NCBI GenBank assembly: GCA_029557025.1 | Contig: JAKPRU010000818.1 | Location: 1-8,459 of the forward strand | Direction: 5' to 3' | From: Candidatus Omnitrophota bacterium | Lineage (GTDB): Bacteria > Hinthialibacterota > Hinthialibacteria > Hinthialibacterales > JAKPRU01 | Length of the DNA stretch: 8,459 nt | Shown: positions 8,001-8,459 of the stretch, piece after piece | Numbering within the stretch: position 1 is the first letter of the stretch | How the letters are laid out: each line of letters begins with the position of its first letter | Program-made: the position numbers and the translations under genes | The notes under the pieces: generated by a model | Told to the model about the DNA's origin: nothing | The model's input: only the letters and a program-made list of their open reading frames with translations | Database searches by the model: none

Positions 8001-8459
8001 GGACTGTATGATTCCATGGCGCCGAGTATTGTGTTTGCCGTTACCAATACGCAGGTGGTGACAACCCAAGGCGGGGAAGGATCGCAAGGTGGCGGAACCG
8101 GTGGAGGCGGAGTCGGTTCAGAGGCCGAAATGGCCACCTGGATCTTTGAGAATGTTCCACCCGGTGTGTATGAGCCGGTTCTGTACCTGGATCCGATGGA
8201 TTCTCTTCGGGGGGAAGTGGAGTATTTCATCAATGGCTCGCAGCGGGTTTTAATGCGGTCGGATTTCTTCTATCAGGATCCGGATAACCAGGAAGCGGTC
8301 GATGGACTCATGCCCATCCTGCCTTTGGAATACGGCGGAAAGGCGGGTTTTGCCTTAAACGGGTATCTGCATTACACGCCCAAGATGCCTCCGGCTTATG
8401 TCCGATATCTCAACGCGAATGTGATTCCGGGCATTCGTGGATTGGGCAATGATTTTTAC
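5067..8459 (+). CDS. Giant GspK/PilX-like minor (pseudo)pilin with acidic repeats and extra C-terminal beta domain, 3' partial
   Basis: The frame is open for 1,131 codons to the window end without a stop; usual GspK proteins have about 300-350 residues. GAGGA (5057-5061) lies 5 bases before ATG 5067. The prepilin-like site is G28/I29 in EQGIALLTVLALLTVFGL; Glu at +5 is absent, as is normal for GspK, which caps the filament. GspK-like parts: EAAEAGIGGSL after the helix, ADQIAKRIVNYRQ (ending near 292), FATLDEITMVSQVGTATLMK (from 431; the SAM-like segment) and FQFILNMADYIDQ. About fifteen acidic DxDxDG loops interrupt them (residues 183-782). From about residue 888 (VRINEALVKPMIRLEAEQ) a different, beta-rich region begins, with a Gly-rich linker near 1002-1018 and then WIFENVPPGVYEPVLYLD, which resembles carbohydrate-binding or galactose-binding-like modules but was not identified. 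The only cysteine is C8, in the cleaved leader. Known GspK binds calcium; here that is inferred. Confidence 0.82.
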   Translation, partial: MNNSRRGCHHYPITESAARYNPPKAEQGIALLTVLALLTVFGLILLGFSYSLRMEELTVLSYTETSKVTEAAEAGIGGSLSLVDTELAASNGKYVLGKRQPRYISQNDASLKVGVAGFLSNDTSFDARSARYNPWSTAVRRGTSLPIAAPLGIDEDPPGDTTGPTNARGIMTADGFPGFAGVDDNLDGTIDNGEPFDDDEDGQVDEDGLDVRRDGHFFPQGTGFDADGDAQGVFDESGKININYAGNTSGDGNSYSYGQGATPFELDLAVFLHGRMIQQADQIAKRIVNYRQGNVSGGGSSYAAPGKSGDDDGDNSKDIQEVRPLHEVFENVNRQPEYVLHVLAGNGKDDDGDGLVDEEDERYIGASDEADGQPRHRIPQAGELSQNEVLAFRLGDRIDNDGDGVIDEPDEGIDEPDEFTPNSPRGDDHPFATLDEITMVSQVGTATLMKVANFATVYSEADEISQSLSAEAVDFLKLNPNLLSNWTTVDTQEVASQFQYGPKLTVRDFFAMQVDNDGDWQALGEGPGNGIDERGDGLTDDKIGDGINQKDDDGDGLIDEPSDDWDRNGYPSADFDRYGEPDVGAPYYIGNSMDDDRDGQTDEGKNSEDREAHRLREVGDDGRPREESNRGDLLAGMVQEGNGVDDDGDGVIDDTGDFNGDWMISYDPEWHLNEDPPGDANEDGYPGIGVSTKAPEGTAAGDLAKERQSTKLRTQNANDRLTSFADDDGDGYADFRDPQVIAAMYRADGDLVDNDGDGEVDELGERYVAAWDDDEDGRMDEDPPEFQFILNMADYIDQPFPMPVSGDPDVQAVLGLQPEDLVLVDPPTVFTFERGITSTRQRAFEFNPQLLSGPNRQQKALLENEMELLLPNPPEVTNPVTYRGVEGVRINEALVKPMIRLEAEQTLTSLQDNGQGGYVWTTNGPNGRFIVGSGSDDDGVYGSVGGTNIEDTNWSNSILVRPRGFQNTVLPYSSLTAAGLYDSMAPSIVFAVTNTQVVTTQGGEGSQGGGTGGGGVGSEAEMATWIFENVPPGVYEPVLYLDPMDSLRGEVEYFINGSQRVLMRSDFFYQDPDNQEAVDGLMPILPLEYGGKAGFALNGYLHYTPKMPPAYVRYLNANVIPGIRGLGNDFY
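5613..5774 (+). repeat. Acidic loop repeats in the GspK-like protein, group 1
   Basis: Three copies: DDNLDGTID (5613-5639), DDDEDGQVDED (5655-5687) and the longer, decayed DADGDAQGVFDE (5739-5774). They lie after the N-terminal helix region and before the ADQIAKRIVNYRQ segment. Confidence 0.75.
5994..6320 (+). repeat. Acidic loop repeats in the GspK-like protein, group 2
   Basis: DDDGDNSKD (5994-6020, decayed), NGKDDDGDGLVDEED (6102-6146) and DNDGDGVIDE (6261-6290), the last extended by PDEGIDEPDE to 6320. They separate the IVNYRQ segment from the SAM-like FATLDEI segment, where ordinary GspK has only a short acidic loop. Confidence 0.75.
6609..7412 (+). repeat. Acidic loop repeats in the GspK-like protein, group 3
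   Basis: The densest group: DNDGDW (6609-6626), NGIDERGDGLTDD (6651-6689), DDDGDGLIDE (6717-6746), DWDRNGYPSADFD (6756-6794), DDDRDGQTDE (6846-6875), GNGVDDDGDGVIDDTGD (6987-7037), DDDGDGYADFRD (7242-7274), DNDGDGEVDE (7323-7352) and DDDEDGRMDED (7380-7412). Perfect DNA repeats occur within the group and between it and group 2 (6265-6286 with 7003-7024, 22 bases; 6108-6127 with 6714-6733, 20 bases). Confidence 0.8.

Overview
The window carries one forward-strand gene cassette. A truncated gene lies at the left edge. A likely promoter and structured leader follow, then four consecutive pilin-like genes in the order H-I-J-K. The last runs off the right edge without a stop codon. Nothing convincing is encoded on the minus strand; its long open frames are shadows of the forward genes.

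Layout: 2-1183 is the C-terminal part of an exported-type protein joining a CsgG/LpoB/FlgO-like domain to an FGE-sulfatase (SUMF1)-like domain. 1184-1447 is a 264-base gap with an extended -10 promoter and potential hairpins, one of which would pair with part of the ribosome binding site of the next gene. 1448-2095 is a GspH/FimT-like prepilin, 2155-3621 a GspI/PilV-like prepilin, 3663-5021 a GspJ/PilW-like prepilin, and 5067-8459 (partial) a very large GspK/PilX-like protein. The gaps between these four are 59, 41 and 45 bases, each with a purine-rich ribosome binding site, so they probably form one transcription unit.

In known type II secretion systems, H, I, J and K are the minor pseudopilins. 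I, J and K form the tip complex that starts and caps the pseudopilus. FimU, PilV, PilW and PilX do the same for type IV pili. The unusual feature is that I, J and K are far larger than usual. The extra length is mainly arrays of an acidic DxDxDG-type loop (DNDGDGxIDE and variants), resembling thrombospondin type 3, dockerin-like or MopE-type metal-binding motifs: about ten copies in I, one or two in J and about fifteen in K. I and K also share a longer composite block. The simplest reading is a calcium-stabilised, greatly enlarged pilus or pseudopilus tip. Metal binding is inferred from the motif only.

Organism: the Gram-negative-type pseudopilin set, the -AFTLLE prepilin signal, the CsgG-like plus SUMF fusion and the DDDGDGxIDE repeats suggest a deep-branching, mostly uncultured bacterial lineage, perhaps near the planctomycete/verrucomicrobia, Sumerlaeota or Hydrogenedentes type of genome. 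This is a weak inference from style; there is no phylogenetic marker in the window.
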